A stretch of DNA of 64,000 bases from Actomonas sp051209155 (GCA_051209155.1 JBPJGB010000003.1), one strand, 5' to 3'; counted from the first letter of the stretch, positions 1 to 11,928 are shown. Made by a program: numbers and translations. The notes: generated by a model not told the origin, from the letters alone.

Positions 1-16
1 TGTAGTTTAGTTTAAC

Positions 17-3000
17 GTGTTCGTGAAACCTTCCTTCAAAGCCGGATTCCTTGCCGCCATCGCCGTCACCCTTTCGGCGACCTTAGCGCATGCCCAGTTG
101 ACCGAGCTTTCCTGGGAGTCAAACAGCAGTCAGAACTTCGGTCGCCGCCAGAACTGGACCGGCAACAATGCGGTCGACAGCAACACCGAGGCCGCCGTTT
201 TTGACGGCAGCGGCAGCCAGACCAACATTGTGATGAATGCGAACCGCACCATCGGTGGCTTCGTTTTCACCAGCGGCACCAACGCGATCACCTTCAACAG
301 GAACTCGAATGATCGCCTCGTGCAGCTCGACACCACCAACGAGCCCGACTCGCTGGGCATGCTGCACGAGAAGGCGTGGACCACCCACACCTTCAATTCC
401 CGCCTGCAAATCAACTCCAACCAGATTTGGCGCACCACACAGGCGGGCGGAAATCTGACCTTCACCGACGACCTGAACCTGCAATCCTTCAACCTGACGC
501 TCGATCCCCAGAACTCCAACGGCACCATCACCTTCACCGGCGCCAGTGGGGTGATCACCGGCACAGGCGGACTCATCAAAGAAGGCGCCGGCACGGTCGT
601 GATCTCCGGCGGCACGCACACCTACACCGGCGACACCATCGTCAACGCGGGCACCTTTCAGATTAATGCCTCCAACGTGCTCTCCGACAGCACCGACCTC
701 ACCATCGATTCCGGCGCGACCTTCCAATTTAACTGGGGCAGCCTCTCCGAAACCGTCGGTGCGCTCTCCGGCGACGGCAACCTTTCCATCCGCGGCAGCA
801 CCTTTATCACCAACACCAGCGCGAACACCGAATTCTCCGGCACCATCACCGACAGCTACGGCAGCTTCCGCAAGGCCGGCATCGGCGACCTTACCCTCTC
901 CGGCGACAACACCTATAGCGGCCTGACCTACATCGACGGCGGCACGCTCATCGCCGCCAGCGACGACGCCCTCGGCGCGGCCACCTACGGTAACGTCATC
1001 GCCAACGGCGCTACCCTCGGCCTGCAGGGCGGCATCAACATGAACGAATCCAACTTTTCCCTGCAGGGCACCGGCGACGGCGGCGGCGGCGCCATCCGCA
1101 ATATTTCCGGCGACAACACCCTCGGCGCCTCTCTCACCTTCACCGGCGCGACCACCATTGGCGCGGACTCCGGCTCGCTCACGCTCACCAACAGCCTCGC
1201 CGTCAACAACGCCCTCACCTTCACCGGCTCCGGCGACTTCGTGGCCAGCGGCCAGGCATACGGCAGCAGCTCGATCACCAAGGATGGCACCGGCTCGCTG
1301 ACCCTCTCCGGCACCTCCGGCAACTCCTTCTCCGGCGGACTCAACCTCAACGACGGCACCGTCTACCTCGACAAGACCGACGGCACCGACGCCCTCGGCA
1401 GCAGCGGTGCCATCAACGTCGGCGACAACGCGGGCGCCGCCAACTCCGCCCGGCTGGAGCTGCAGGGGAACAACCAGATTTCCAACAGCGCAGGCGTCCT
1501 CACCATCAATTCCGACGGTCAGTTCTCCCTCGCTAGTTACACGGAGACACTCAACCAGATCGCGGGCACCGGCAGCCTCGATCTGGGCACCGGTAGCCTC
1601 AATGTCGGCGTCAACTCCGGCTCCTCGACCTTCAACGGCGTCATCTCCGGCTCGGGTGACTTCGCCAAATCCGGCTCCGGCACGGTCACTCTCGGCGGTT
1701 CTTCCGCCAACACCTACACCGGCACCACCACCGTCGACGCCGGCACGCTTGCGTTGAACAAATCCAGCGGCAACGCCATCGCCGGCGACGTCACCCTCAA
1801 CGGCGGCACCCTCCGCCTCGATGCCGCCAATCAGATCGCCGACACCAGCGCCCTCACCTTCAACGCCTCCGGCTCCTTCAGCCTCAACAACAACAACGAG
1901 ACCGTCGGCTCCATCGCCTCCGCCTCCGGCTCCTCGTCCATCAGTCTCGGCTCCGGCACCCTCACCACCGGCGCCAACAACAGCACCACCACCTTCGCCG
2001 GCATCATCAGTGGCAGCGGCGGCCTCACCACCACCGGCAGCAGCTCCCTCACCCTTTCTGGCGCCAACACCTTCAGCGGTGACCTCACCATTGGCTCGGG
2101 TAGCACGCTCGTCGCCTCCAACGACGATGCCCTCGGCTCCGGCGGTGGCACCACCACCGTCCAGTCTGGCGGCACGCTCGAGCTTACCGGCGGCATCACC
2201 GTCGACAGCGAGACCGGCATCACCCTCGCCGGCACCGGCACCGCCGGCCAGGGCGCCGTGCTCAGCTCCTCCGGCAACAACATCCTCGACGCCCCCTTCA
2301 CCCTCTCGGGCGACACCACCATCTCCGCCACCGCCGACACCCTCACGCTCGGCACCCAGACCAACTCCCCCGAGTTCGACCTCAACGGCAGCAACCTCAC
2401 CCTCAACACCGACGGCGGTAACATCGTCTTTGAGGCCGACTTCACCAACACCGGCGACGTCATCAAATCCGGCTCCGGCACCCTCACCCTCAACCACGGC
2501 GAAGCCTACCCTTCCATCCTCTCCACCTCGACCGACTTCTACCTCAACGACGGCACCACTATCCTCAACACCTACAACAACGAGAACTCCGGCATGCGCG
2601 GCGAGGTCATCGTGGGTGACGGCACCGGCGCCGCCGGCTCCGCCGTGCTGCAACAAGGTCTCTACGAAAGCGGCGTCGACGTCTCCAGCGAGCTGATCTC
2701 CAACTCGTCCAACATCACCATCAACGCCGACGGTTACTGGGATCTCCAGGGCCACAAGGAAACCGTCAATAACGTCACCATGGCCGGCGGCACCATTGAG
2801 GCCAAGAACAGCTCCGGCACCGGCGACCGCCTCGACATCATCGGCACCCTCACCGCCAACAACAACGCCACCTCCACCATCGACGGCCGCCTCGGCTTCA
2901 ACAACGACGCCGCCAAATCCGTCGTCGTCGACTCCGGCTCCACCCTGCAGATCAACGCCGTGCTCTCCAACGGCGGCTTCGATAAGACCGGCGATGGCAC

Positions 3001-4225
3001 CATGGTCCTCTCCGGCGCCAACACGTTCACCGGCACCGCCAAGGTCTCCGACGGCATCCTGCGCGTCGACAACAACTCCGGTCTCGGCGCCACCGCCGGC
3101 GGCACCCAGGTCCTCTCCGGCGCCCAGCTCCAACTCGACGATGTCAGTATCGGAGCCGAAGCCCTGCAGCTCGCCGGCACCGGCCACAACTCCGATGGCA
3201 CCGGCGCCCTGCGCGCCCTCGCTGGCACCGAAAACACTTGGGCCGGCGCCGTGACCCTGACCGCCAATGCCGAAATTCAAACCGAATCCGGCGCCGCTCT
3301 CACCATCGGCGGCAACATCACCGGCTCCGGCAAGACCCTCACCGTCGAGTCCATCGGCAACACCACCTTCAATGGTATCAACACCTTCAATACGTTGGAG
3401 AAGAACGGCGCCGGCACTCTCACCGTCACCAACACCAACACCTACGCCACGACCAACGTGAACGCCGGCACCTTCGCGCTCGGCAACTCCAACATCCTGT
3501 CCGACTCGATGGACATCAACCTTGGCGCCTCCGGCACCTTCAACGTCGGCACTTACACCGAGACCATCGATCAGCTCAACGGCTCCGGCACCCTCACCAT
3601 CGCTTCCGGCGGCGACCTCACCGTTGACCAGCTCGGCAGCGCCGGCGCCTTCACCGGCGTGCTCGACGTCGACGGCATCCTCACCCTCAACGGCGGCACC
3701 ATCGGCGCGGCCGACGGCACCGGCTCCACCGGCACCATCGAGCTCACCGCCTCCAACACGCTCAACATCGTCGATAACTTCACCTTCGGCGGCACCCTTG
3801 AGCTCGGCGACGCCACCACCCTGAACCTCGTCAACGACGGCACCACCTTCAACGTCGGCACGCTGCGCGTCACCGGCGATTCCGTCATCGACTTCGCCGG
3901 CGCCGACATCGGCACGCTCAACATCGGCACCCTTGAGATCGACCTCGGCGGCACCATTCTGGCCACCAACTGGAACAGCTTCTACGACCTCTGGACCGCG
4001 ACCAACTTCACCGGCGCGACCATCGACGAGCGCAACAGCACCACCGCCCAGATCACCTTCAGCGGCTTCAACGCCTCCGACACCATCTGGCTGACCTACG
4101 ACTACGGTTCGAACGAGATCACCGTCCCCGAGCCCAGCACCTACGGCGCGATCTTCATCGGCACCGCGCTCGCCGCTTTTCTTTGGCGCAAACGCCGTGA
4201 GAAAAGCGCCAAGGGCACCGGTTGA
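17..4225 (+). CDS. Giant autotransporter-repeat surface protein with PEP-CTERM sorting signal
   Basis: Exported protein of 1402 aa. The start is GTG at 17 (an in-frame TAG at 8 blocks extension; GTG at 23 is an alternative). Residues 1-27 form a signal peptide ending LAHAQ. The body is Gly/Ser/Thr/Asn-rich and carries about eight passenger-associated beta-strand repeats of the form GxGTLTLSGxNTYSGxTxVxxGTL, near residues 184, 283, 419, 548, 668, 814, 988 and 1126. The C terminus has VPEP at about 1370, a hydrophobic segment and the basic tail WRKRREKSAKG, which is the classic PEP-CTERM signal. In known families this signal is processed by an exosortase or archaeosortase-like enzyme. No outer-membrane beta-barrel follows the repeats, so it is unlikely to be a true type V autotransporter. 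Role (adhesion, EPS-linked coat) is inferred. A hairpin terminator follows at once. Confidence 0.85.
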   Translation: MFVKPSFKAGFLAAIAVTLSATLAHAQLTELSWESNSSQNFGRRQNWTGNNAVDSNTEAAVFDGSGSQTNIVMNANRTIGGFVFTSGTNAITFNRNSNDRLVQLDTTNEPDSLGMLHEKAWTTHTFNSRLQINSNQIWRTTQAGGNLTFTDDLNLQSFNLTLDPQNSNGTITFTGASGVITGTGGLIKEGAGTVVISGGTHTYTGDTIVNAGTFQINASNVLSDSTDLTIDSGATFQFNWGSLSETVGALSGDGNLSIRGSTFITNTSANTEFSGTITDSYGSFRKAGIGDLTLSGDNTYSGLTYIDGGTLIAASDDALGAATYGNVIANGATLGLQGGINMNESNFSLQGTGDGGGGAIRNISGDNTLGASLTFTGATTIGADSGSLTLTNSLAVNNALTFTGSGDFVASGQAYGSSSITKDGTGSLTLSGTSGNSFSGGLNLNDGTVYLDKTDGTDALGSSGAINVGDNAGAANSARLELQGNNQISNSAGVLTINSDGQFSLASYTETLNQIAGTGSLDLGTGSLNVGVNSGSSTFNGVISGSGDFAKSGSGTVTLGGSSANTYTGTTTVDAGTLALNKSSGNAIAGDVTLNGGTLRLDAANQIADTSALTFNASGSFSLNNNNETVGSIASASGSSSISLGSGTLTTGANNSTTTFAGIISGSGGLTTTGSSSLTLSGANTFSGDLTIGSGSTLVASNDDALGSGGGTTTVQSGGTLELTGGITVDSETGITLAGTGTAGQGAVLSSSGNNILDAPFTLSGDTTISATADTLTLGTQTNSPEFDLNGSNLTLNTDGGNIVFEADFTNTGDVIKSGSGTLTLNHGEAYPSILSTSTDFYLNDGTTILNTYNNENSGMRGEVIVGDGTGAAGSAVLQQGLYESGVDVSSELISNSSNITINADGYWDLQGHKETVNNVTMAGGTIEAKNSSGTGDRLDIIGTLTANNNATSTIDGRLGFNNDAAKSVVVDSGSTLQINAVLSNGGFDKTGDGTMVLSGANTFTGTAKVSDGILRVDNNSGLGATAGGTQVLSGAQLQLDDVSIGAEALQLAGTGHNSDGTGALRALAGTENTWAGAVTLTANAEIQTESGAALTIGGNITGSGKTLTVESIGNTTFNGINTFNTLEKNGAGTLTVTNTNTYATTNVNAGTFALGNSNILSDSMDINLGASGTFNVGTYTETIDQLNGSGTLTIASGGDLTVDQLGSAGAFTGVLDVDGILTLNGGTIGAADGTGSTGTIELTASNTLNIVDNFTFGGTLELGDATTLNLVNDGTTFNVGTLRVTGDSVIDFAGADIGTLNIGTLEIDLGGTILATNWNSFYDLWTATNFTGATIDERNSTTAQITFSGFNASDTIWLTYDYGSNEITVPEPSTYGAIFIGTALAAFLWRKRREKSAKGTG

Positions 4226-4229
4226 TGGA

Positions 4230-4262
4230 GGTGTCGGGCCCGGCCCCGACACCCCTGATTTT
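4230..4262. terminator. Bidirectional hairpin between convergent genes
   Basis: A 9-bp stem, GGTGTCGGG (4230-4238) with CCCGACACC (4245-4253), is followed by CCTGATTTT on the plus strand. It lies between the stop of the surface protein and the stop of xylB, and could serve both. Confidence 0.6.
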
Positions 4263-4270
4263 GCCGCGCT

Positions 4271-5788
4271 TCAGCTGTTCGCGAGTTCCCGCTGAATCGG
4301 GAACAGTTCGCGCAACGCGCCACTCAGGCGGTCCTGCACATCCTGCAATTTCGCGTAACGCGCATGGCGCTTCTTGTCCGGCTTCACTCGCGTGGACTCG
4401 TTCTTGGCCACGACCTTGTCGGCAATGGTGGCGATGCTGGCATTCGGACGCGTCTGGCGCGCCATGGCCCAGGCCGCCTGAATCGCGCCGCCCAAGGCGG
4501 CGCCTTCGTCCTCGACCATCGCCACCACCGGCACGCCAAAGACGTCCGCCATGATCTGACGCCAGATCGGTGATTTCGCGCCGCCGCCAGTCACCCGAAT
4601 CTCGCGCGGCTTCACGCCAAGATCCGCCAGGCGCCGCAGGCCGTAATTCATGCCCATGGTCACACCTTCCATCGCCGCGCGCGCGAGGTGGCTCGGCTTC
4701 AAAGTCTGTTGGTTCAGGCCCAGGTAAACGCCCGAACCTGCCGGCACGTTCGGAGTGCGCTCGCCTTCGAGATATGGCAGCATCACCAAACCACCGGCGC
4801 CGGCCGGGGCCGCCGCCACCGCGTCGGCCAGTTCGGTATGGTCGTAGTTGAAGAGCGCGCGCACCTGCTCCGTCACGGTCGTGACATTCATCGTGCAAAG
4901 CAGCGGCATCCAGCCGCCGGTCGAACCACAGAACGCGGCGATCTCACCCTGCGGGTCCACCACCGGCTGTTCGGCATGGGCGTAGATCGTTCCGCTGGTG
5001 CCGAAGCTCGCGGTGACCACGCCCGGCTTCACGTTGCCGGTGCCAATCGCACCCATCATGTTGTCGCCCCCACCGGCCGACACGATGACATCGCTGGAGA
5101 AACCATACTTTTGCGCGATCTCTTCACGCAGGGTGCCGACGATCGCGTCCGAAGCGCTGAGCGGCGGCAGGTAGTCGGCGAGTTTTGGGTCGATCGCATT
5201 GATCACCGCCTTTGACCATTTGCGCTTGCGCACATCCATCAGCGCGGTGCCGGAGGCGTCACCATACTCCATGAAGTAGACGCCGGTGAGGTAGAAATTC
5301 AGGTAGTCGTGTGGCAGCAACACGTGGCGCAGCTTCGCGTAGTTCTTCGGCTCGTGACGCTTCAGCCACAGGATCTTCGGCGCCGTGAAACCTGGCAGAA
5401 ACGCCAGACCCGCCTTGCGGATCGCGGCCTTCGTGCCGCCGAGCTTCTTGGTCAGAATTTCACACTCCTCTGTCGTCGAGGTGTCGCACCACAGCTTGGC
5501 CGGGCGAATCACATCACCGTCCTTGTCGAGCGGCACGAAACCATGCTGCTGACCGGAGATACCGATGCCTTTGACCCGCGTGCGATCAATCTTCGAGGCG
5601 ACCGCGCCAATCGTCGTATCGAGCGCCGCCACCCATTCCTGCGGGTGTTGCTCCATGTGCCCGACCGGCAGTCCTTGAATCAGGCGGTGCGGCGCGCGGG
5701 CCTCGGCGACAACCTTGCCGGTGTCGAGATCGAGGGCGATCGCTTTGGTGGATTGGGTTCCGGAATCGATGCCAATGTAGATACTCAT
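4271..5788 (-). CDS. xylB: Xylulokinase (FGGY family)
   Basis: 505 aa, close to the usual 480-500 aa for the family. It should phosphorylate D-xylulose to xylulose-5-phosphate with ATP, feeding the pentose phosphate pathway. The N terminus IGIDSGTQSTKAIALD is the FGGY phosphate-binding strand. GISGQQHGFVPLD and LWCDTST follow in the substrate domain, and VTASFGTSGTIYA plus GGGAKSPIWRQIMADVFG form the ATP-binding second domain. The ATG at 5788 sits behind a C-rich stretch with no Shine-Dalgarno. No xylose isomerase or transporter is adjacent, so its exact sugar could differ from xylulose. It is divergent from the isocitrate dehydrogenase gene. Confidence 0.88.
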   Translation of the reverse strand: MSIYIGIDSGTQSTKAIALDLDTGKVVAEARAPHRLIQGLPVGHMEQHPQEWVAALDTTIGAVASKIDRTRVKGIGISGQQHGFVPLDKDGDVIRPAKLWCDTSTTEECEILTKKLGGTKAAIRKAGLAFLPGFTAPKILWLKRHEPKNYAKLRHVLLPHDYLNFYLTGVYFMEYGDASGTALMDVRKRKWSKAVINAIDPKLADYLPPLSASDAIVGTLREEIAQKYGFSSDVIVSAGGGDNMMGAIGTGNVKPGVVTASFGTSGTIYAHAEQPVVDPQGEIAAFCGSTGGWMPLLCTMNVTTVTEQVRALFNYDHTELADAVAAAPAGAGGLVMLPYLEGERTPNVPAGSGVYLGLNQQTLKPSHLARAAMEGVTMGMNYGLRRLADLGVKPREIRVTGGGAKSPIWRQIMADVFGVPVVAMVEDEGAALGGAIQAAWAMARQTRPNASIATIADKVVAKNESTRVKPDKKRHARYAKLQDVQDRLSGALRELFPIQRELANS

Positions 5789-5972
5789 GGTGGGGATGGA
5801 TACAGGGAACGCCCGTTATGCCGCACTCGCCGGACGCTTGAACACCCAAAACCGACCCTCGGCGCTCTATTAATTGAACCGTCCGACGCCGCCGCAGGCC
5901 AATTCCCACTCGACCGTCTCCCCCCGGTGCTTTTCGCTAGCGGACTCTTCAACGACATCCCTCTCTTTCAAC

Positions 5973-8198
<2,226 letters not shown>

Positions 8199-8233
8199 GC
8201 GCCGCGCCGTTAGATAGGCCCAATCCCTCCTTC

Positions 8234-8260
8234 AAGCCACCGGGTATCCGGTGGCTTTTG
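8234..8260 (+). terminator. Rho-independent terminator of icd
   Basis: A perfect 10-bp stem, AAGCCACCGG (8234-8243) and CCGGTGGCTT (8248-8257), with loop GTAT and trailing TTTT. Confidence 0.85.
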
Positions 8261-8317
8261 GGTTGCGGCGCGCCGGAAATCAACCTTCCGCCGAAGTGTA
8301 GCCTCCAGACGGAGCAG

Positions 8318-10060
8318 CTAAGCCACTTGCAGCGGTGCGGTCGTGCCGCCACGCCCCGCGAGCTCCGACTTCAGTGCTCGGCACAGGATGAAGATGCCCT
8401 GCTCAAACTCCCGCAGGTTGAAACTCGGAAACACGCAGTCCTGCAATACGGTCCAGGCCGCGCATTGATCGGCCATGAAAGGTGCCTCCGGGTCCACGTA
8501 GTTCCCAGAGCTGCCCACCCCGGCGCGCTCACAGAAATCGCGCGCGAGCGAGACCACCGCCGCCAAGCGTGCGTCTTCGCCCGCCGACTCAGGCGCCGCC
8601 ATCCATCGGATCACGTTGGTAAAACGCACCGACAAACCGAAGCGTTCTGCGAAATGCGCCCCCATTTGCGCGGACGTCGCGTCCAAGAACAGTTTTTCCG
8701 TCTCGGCCAGCGCCATCCGGCGCCGTCGCGTGTGCTCCAGGATAACCTGAAACCCGATCGGCTCCAAATGCGCCAGCACCAGCTTCCCGATGTCGTGCAA
8801 CTCACCCGCCGTGCGCGCCGCGGGTTCCAAGCTGTAAAGCTCGAGTTGCTCGCAGATGTGCTGCGCGACCCGCGCCACCGCGCGCACAAAGATCCAATAT
8901 TGCGGCCAACTGAAGTTCGGCGGAACCGTCAAAGTCGACTGGTCCAGCGTCACGAGACTGCCGCTCAGCGCCGCGAGTTTCATCTCCCCCAACTGACTCA
9001 CCGCCGAGCGCGCATCCTCGATGCGTGAGCGCTCGTCATCGACCGGGTGCGACTGATTCACCGAGATCAACATCTGCGCTGAAAGTCCCGGGTCGCGCGC
9101 GACCAAGTCCATGAGCGGATTGATGCAGGACGGGTGCCCCGTCGCGGTCATCTTGAACGCCGCCGCCGCGGAGTCGATCACCGGGCAGCCCTTCATGCCC
9201 TCGATGCGCCGTTGCAGGTCTTCCCAGGTCGACATCGGACAACGTCCCTCCTCCGGGGCATTCAACCAAACCGCCCGCGCCTTTTCCTCCTCGTGCGCGC
9301 CCACTTCGCGCTCATCCATGAAGCCAAGGCACGGGAGATCCGGCTCCAAGCGCAGATCGATGAACCGCGCCGCCCGGACCAATGACTCAAATACCGCGGG
9401 ACACTTGGCCTCGTGTCCCCGCTTCGCGCAGTCTTGCACCGCGCTGAGCGTTTCGACCACGCCCCAGGCTCCAGCCGCCTCGGCCGCGTCCTTGAGCTCC
9501 AGCACTTCCGCCGGCAACTCGAGTCCCTGCTCTCCCGAATATTCCGCCGCCGCCTCCACCCAGTGCCTCAATTTTGGCACCACGGCCTCACACTGGCGGC
9601 CAACATCCCGCAACATCTTGTGCAGATCGGTCACCCGGTAGTTCATCATCTGGCAGAACGAACGCTCCTCCTCGAACAAGGCTTCCCGCCACGGATTGGC
9701 CACCGCCTTTTCAACCTCCTGAAACACCACCTCCTCGTCGTAGGGTTTCATGAGAAAGTTCTGCACCTTCGCTTCCAGGCAGGTCTTCACGTCGTTGCGA
9801 CTGGCATTGGTGGTGTAGACCAGCACCGGCAGGCCCATGAACTGGGGGTCAGCGCGCAAACGGCGCAGCAAACCGATCCCCGTTCCATCGGAGAAGCGCA
9901 AATCCATGATCACCAGATCGATCCGAAGATGCTCAGCAATGAAGGCCCACGCCGCGGGCTCCGTTTCGACCGCCGCAAACCGGTGGTTGCCGCGTTCGAG
10001 CATGCCGCGCATCGCACTGCGCGCGGTTTCGCCGGAGTCAACTAGGAGAATATTGGCCAT
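8318..10060 (-). CDS. REC-HDOD response regulator
   Basis: 580 aa from the ATG at 10060 (MANILLVDSGETARSAM). An upstream TTG at 10087 is less likely. Residues 1-125 form a receiver domain with the phosphoacceptor Asp in DLVIMDLRFSDGTGIG, the conserved Thr region VLVYTTNAS and Lys in FLMKPYDEE. A helical middle (about 130-270) leads into an HDOD output domain (about 290-500) containing ELHDIGKLVLAHLE, where the HD pair is kept. Proteins of this type act as output modules of two-component systems and are thought to influence second-messenger signalling, motility or competence. The kinase partner is not adjacent. A terminator lies upstream, so it is probably monocistronic. Confidence 0.85.
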   Translation of the reverse strand: MANILLVDSGETARSAMRGMLERGNHRFAAVETEPAAWAFIAEHLRIDLVIMDLRFSDGTGIGLLRRLRADPQFMGLPVLVYTTNASRNDVKTCLEAKVQNFLMKPYDEEVVFQEVEKAVANPWREALFEEERSFCQMMNYRVTDLHKMLRDVGRQCEAVVPKLRHWVEAAAEYSGEQGLELPAEVLELKDAAEAAGAWGVVETLSAVQDCAKRGHEAKCPAVFESLVRAARFIDLRLEPDLPCLGFMDEREVGAHEEEKARAVWLNAPEEGRCPMSTWEDLQRRIEGMKGCPVIDSAAAAFKMTATGHPSCINPLMDLVARDPGLSAQMLISVNQSHPVDDERSRIEDARSAVSQLGEMKLAALSGSLVTLDQSTLTVPPNFSWPQYWIFVRAVARVAQHICEQLELYSLEPAARTAGELHDIGKLVLAHLEPIGFQVILEHTRRRRMALAETEKLFLDATSAQMGAHFAERFGLSVRFTNVIRWMAAPESAGEDARLAAVVSLARDFCERAGVGSSGNYVDPEAPFMADQCAAWTVLQDCVFPSFNLREFEQGIFILCRALKSELAGRGGTTAPLQVA

Positions 10061-10151
10061 AGAGGGTCCCTTCGACGCGGTGAACAACGAAGTCCAACAT
10101 TCCTATCGGCTCACGGCGCGAAGACTGAAACGGCGAAGCACGCCGCCCAAA

Positions 10152-10188
10152 CCAAAACAGCGCCCCTTCAAGGGCGCTGCGGTTTTGG
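10152..10188 (-). terminator. Terminator of the BON-domain gene
   Basis: The core stem AGCGCCC (10159-10165) pairs with GGGCGCT (10172-10178). It is flanked by CCAAAAC and GGTTTTGG, which extend the pairing imperfectly and give a T-rich tail on the minus strand. Confidence 0.7.
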
Positions 10189-10209
10189 TGATTCGGGCAA
10201 TCAGATGCC

Positions 10210-11781
10210 TCAGCTTTCGCTGGTCGGCAAGACGCTCAGCTCGTCCACCACCCGGCGGGCGCCACCTTCATAGGCATTCTCGATCGCCGAGCTCTGCTCC
10301 GCAAAGCTGTCGACCGTGCCCGTGAGCGTGGCAGTGCCGTTGTCGACTTCGACCTCGATGTCGCTGCCGTCCACGAACGGGCTCCAAAAGAACTCGCTCT
10401 CAATCTCACGCTTGATGCTCCGGTCGCCCAAGTGCGTAGCCGCAATCTGCGGCACATACGGGCTCGGATAAAGCGGCGAGTAGGCCCACAGCGGGTCATA
10501 GGCATAGTCGTAGAACGCGTAGGAGCTCGAACGAACGTCCAAGAGGTTTCGCACCTGGTGCACCCCGCGAGCGCGCTGTGCGACGTCCTCCGCCTCAGAT
10601 TTCTCGAGGAACGAATCAACTTCGCCGGTCAAGGTTGCCACCCCACCTGTCACCGCAACCTCGATCTCTTCGGTTTCGGTGATGCTGTTGCGGGCCAGGG
10701 ACGCATCAATCTCGCCGGCGACGATGCTGTCCGTCAGACTTTGCGAACTTCGCACCTTCAGCAGGTTGTCGACGCGGCGCACGCCGATCGTATTGCGCGC
10801 ATCGCGCTCCGCGGCCTGTTTCGCTTTCAAATAGTCAACGACCCCGGTCAGCGTGACCAACCCTTGATTGACCGTCACCGTCGGCTGGAACGAGTAGACC
10901 CGGGGATCCACGGCGAACGCCGTAATGATGCTTTCGCGAATGTCTTCGTCGCTTCGCACCGCGGTGGTTTGTCGCATCTCGTCGGATTGCAGCCAGGGTT
11001 CGACCGCGAGGGATGCGGTGTCCACCTCGCGCACCCCGTTCGTCCAAGCCAAAGCGCGGGCACGGTTCTTTTGGGCGACACTACCGACCATGCCGGATAG
11101 CGCCACTTGGCCGTCTTCGACCTCCACCGAAACCAACTGACCGTGCAGCCAAGCGTCCGTTTCGATGGTGCGTTCGATCTCCTGCGCGATCTCGTAGTCG
11201 GAACGCTCCGAAGTGAAGGCGACTTCGATTTCGTTCGTTACTTGGCGGACGCCGCGCACGCCTTTGGCCTCATGGAGGACAAGTTGTTTTTCCTGCCACG
11301 AATTGACGGTGCCGGTCAGGTGCACGATGCCGTCGTCGACATCCACGTCGATTTCGAAGGCTTCCGTGGCGGGGTCGAAAATGAGAGCTCGCTCCACGTC
11401 TCCGCGGATGGCGCGGTCCGGACGAGACACCGGCTCGACTTCGAGTTGATTGACGACCGCCTCGACGCCGCGCACGCGGCTGGCAATTTTCACCGCCCGG
11501 TCATACTCGCGCAGCGTCGCCACGGTGCCGCTTAGGGTCGTCACCCCATCGACGGTGGAGATGTCGATGCGATCGGGAATCACCGCGGAATCATATTGCA
11601 GGGCTCGCTCCACCGCGAAGCGAATATCGAGATCCGATTGCGCGGCGTTCTGCGCGGTCAAATTGGGCAGGAGCAGCCAAAAGCTGAGAACCGTGAGAGC
11701 CAACCATGCCCAGTTCGTCGGGCCTGGGTCGACCCGCCGGGCGGCGTTCATGTCGTGCTCGTTGAATGCTGTTCGTGTCAT
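10210..11781 (-). CDS. Six-BON-domain envelope protein
   Basis: 523 aa. The ATG at 11781 is preceded by GGAAGG about 10 nt upstream, which decides it over an in-frame start at 11811. A membrane or signal segment (WAWLALTVLSFWLLLPNLTAQ, about residues 24-44) is followed by six BON-like units. Each opens with a D-I-x-x-x-[IV]-x-x-[AS]-[LF] helix and then a hydrophobic strand with G-x-V-x-L-[ST]-G-x-V, near residues 52, 127, 200, 280, 350 and 445. BON domains (OsmY family) are periplasmic and are thought to bind phospholipid or stabilise the envelope in stress. An aromatic linker (YAFYDYAYDPLWAYSPLYPS) separates units five and six. Six in one chain is more than the usual one to three. Confidence 0.85.
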   Translation of the reverse strand: MTRTAFNEHDMNAARRVDPGPTNWAWLALTVLSFWLLLPNLTAQNAAQSDLDIRFAVERALQYDSAVIPDRIDISTVDGVTTLSGTVATLREYDRAVKIASRVRGVEAVVNQLEVEPVSRPDRAIRGDVERALIFDPATEAFEIDVDVDDGIVHLTGTVNSWQEKQLVLHEAKGVRGVRQVTNEIEVAFTSERSDYEIAQEIERTIETDAWLHGQLVSVEVEDGQVALSGMVGSVAQKNRARALAWTNGVREVDTASLAVEPWLQSDEMRQTTAVRSDEDIRESIITAFAVDPRVYSFQPTVTVNQGLVTLTGVVDYLKAKQAAERDARNTIGVRRVDNLLKVRSSQSLTDSIVAGEIDASLARNSITETEEIEVAVTGGVATLTGEVDSFLEKSEAEDVAQRARGVHQVRNLLDVRSSSYAFYDYAYDPLWAYSPLYPSPYVPQIAATHLGDRSIKREIESEFFWSPFVDGSDIEVEVDNGTATLTGTVDSFAEQSSAIENAYEGGARRVVDELSVLPTSES

Positions 11782-11811
11782 GGTGCTTTTTCCTTCCGTT
11801 TGAGGATTCAC

Positions 11812-11886
11812 CGACAGGCTGGGTTCACAGTTACCACTCGGGTCGGGATTTGCTCCCGGGCGCCTTCCCGCCAGGGAAGCCTGTCG
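11812..11886 (-). promoter_or_regulatory. Possible structured 5' leader of the BON gene
   Basis: A closed multi-branch fold can be drawn. The outer 8-bp stem is CGACAGGC (11812-11819) with GCCTGTCG (11879-11886). The inner stems are CGGGA/TCCCG (11844-11848/11854-11858) and CTTCCC/GGGAAG (11864-11869/11874-11879, sharing one base with the outer stem). It lies just upstream of the Shine-Dalgarno of the BON gene. Function as an RNA switch or stress leader is inference; it could also belong to the divergent promoter region. Confidence 0.35.
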
Positions 11887-11928
11887 CCTTGGTTGAACGC
11901 CTACACCTTAGCCCCCGGATCGAGAGAT

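Noticed and set aside
119..4252. A 1377-aa open frame antisense to the surface protein
   Set aside because: It is a codon-bias shadow of the GC-rich Gly/Thr repeats: low-complexity Ala/Gly/Val/Asp product, no domains.
11812..11886. tRNA-like cloverleaf or complete cobalamin riboswitch
   Set aside because: No TTCRA T-loop or anticodon arm can be placed, and the B12 box and other conserved elements are missing.
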